A DNA stretch of 43,553 nt. Origin: Devosia sp. GTDB taxonomy: Bacteria; Pseudomonadota; Alphaproteobacteria; Rhizobiales; Devosiaceae. The stretch spans positions 1-43,553 of the forward strand of contig NZ_JAUYGL010000031.1 of assembly GCF_030689745.1 (NCBI RefSeq), in the 5' to 3' direction. The notes under the pieces were generated by a model that was not told the DNA's origin, searched no databases, and saw only the letters and a program-made list of their open reading frames with translations. Both the position numbers and the translations under genes were made by a program. Positions 43,113-43,553 of the stretch are shown here, one piece after another (within the stretch, counting starts at the first letter, position 1; the number at the start of each line of letters is the position of its first letter).

Positions 43113-43138
43113 AGGCGCCGGAGCATTTTGAGGCTGAC

Positions 43139-43553
43139 GTGGACACCACCGGAAAAAACTCCCTGCGCAATGGTCCGGACGACCAGGGGCGCTTCGGCAT
43201 CTTTGGCGGCCGCTTTGTCGCCGAAACCCTGATGCCGCTGATCCTGGATCTCGAAGCCCATTATCGGGCGGCGCAGAACGATCCGGCGTTCAAGGCCGAG
43301 CTGGACAATCTCTCCACCCACTATGCCGGGCGCCCGAGCCCGCTCTATTATGCCGAGCGGCTGACCCAGCATCTGGGCGGGGCCAAGGTGTGGTTCAAGC
43401 GCGAAGAGCTCAACCATACCGGCAGCCACAAAATCAATAATTGCCTGGGCCAGATCCTCTTGGCCCGGCGCATGGGCAAGACCCGGGTAATCGCGGAAAC
43501 CGGCGCCGGCCAGCATGGCGTGGCCACGGCCACCGTCTGCGCCAAGTTCGATC
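43139..43553 (+). CDS. trpB: Tryptophan synthase beta chain, 5' part
   Basis: The first 138 codons of trpB; the rest is outside the window. The PLP-binding lysine lies in [16 protein letters not shown], and [18 protein letters not shown] is the family opening. The best start is the GTG at 43139, with GAGG five bases upstream; no ATG is available between the repeat and the conserved sequence. The enzyme joins indole and serine to make tryptophan, with TrpA (expected next). Confidence 0.94.
   Translation, partial: MDTTGKNSLRNGPDDQGRFGIFGGRFVAETLMPLILDLEAHYRAAQNDPAFKAELDNLSTHYAGRPSPLYYAERLTQHLGGAKVWFKREELNHTGSHKINNCLGQILLARRMGKTRVIAETGAGQHGVATATVCAKFD

Overview
The window is a GC-rich (roughly two-thirds G+C by eye), densely coding stretch of a Gram-negative chromosome. 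Gene content and order point to an alphaproteobacterium of the order Hyphomicrobiales, probably a Devosia-like genus. The strongest clues are the block lptC-lptA-lptB-rpoN-hpf-ptsN, the block tRNA-Ala / FYDLN protein / aroA / cmk / rpsA / ihfB / lapA / trpF / trpB, an alphaproteobacterial AddAB pair, and a Fur-family regulator without cysteine pairs. The genus is an inference. The order is fairly secure.

Layout. 1-2622: a stretch with no gene call, a lone cheW, and lnt (lipoprotein acylation). 2728-8209: rnd, then lipopolysaccharide export genes lptCAB, sigma-54 (rpoN, with what looks like its own -24/-12 promoter), hibernation factor hpf and ptsN, closed by a perfect terminator hairpin. 8297-9122 (minus): a heat-shock unit of hsp20 and a DUF1150 gene, with a sigma-32-like promoter and a ROSE-type RNA thermometer. 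9140-15185: a glycosyltransferase, rpmI-rplT, and pheS - exonuclease - pheT. 15220-15316: a REP-like palindromic repeat. 15387-22935: a MurU-like nucleotidyltransferase, addB and addA, and trxA. 23088-26872: a two-domain GH3 hexosaminidase, a PhyH-type oxygenase and an aldo/keto reductase. 26955-29544: trhO, tsaB, rimI and a fur-family gene (tRNA and ribosomal protein modification, metal control). 29667-31586: two small unknown genes and pncB. 31801-33993: one AT-richer foreign-looking gene coding for a nuclease-like protein with a SEC-C zinc tail. 34033-35404 (minus): a YcaQ/AlkZ-type DNA glycosylase and tRNA-Ala(GGC). 35545-43553: FYDLN protein (minus), an aroA-family gene that has lost most active-site residues, cmk, rpsA, a GNAT gene, sppA, ihfB, lapA, trpF, and the start of trpB.

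Most of the window is conserved housekeeping core. The observations most worth following are: (1) the foreign 730-residue PD-(D/E)XK plus SEC-C gene between pncB and ycaQ, a candidate stand-alone nucleic-acid-processing or defence protein; (2) the aroA-position gene whose EPSP synthase catalytic residues are mostly replaced; (3) the ROSE-like thermometer with a matching sigma-32 promoter ahead of hsp20; and (4) the canonical sigma-54 promoter in front of rpoN itself, which suggests autoregulation. All calls come from reading the sequence. No database search was run.
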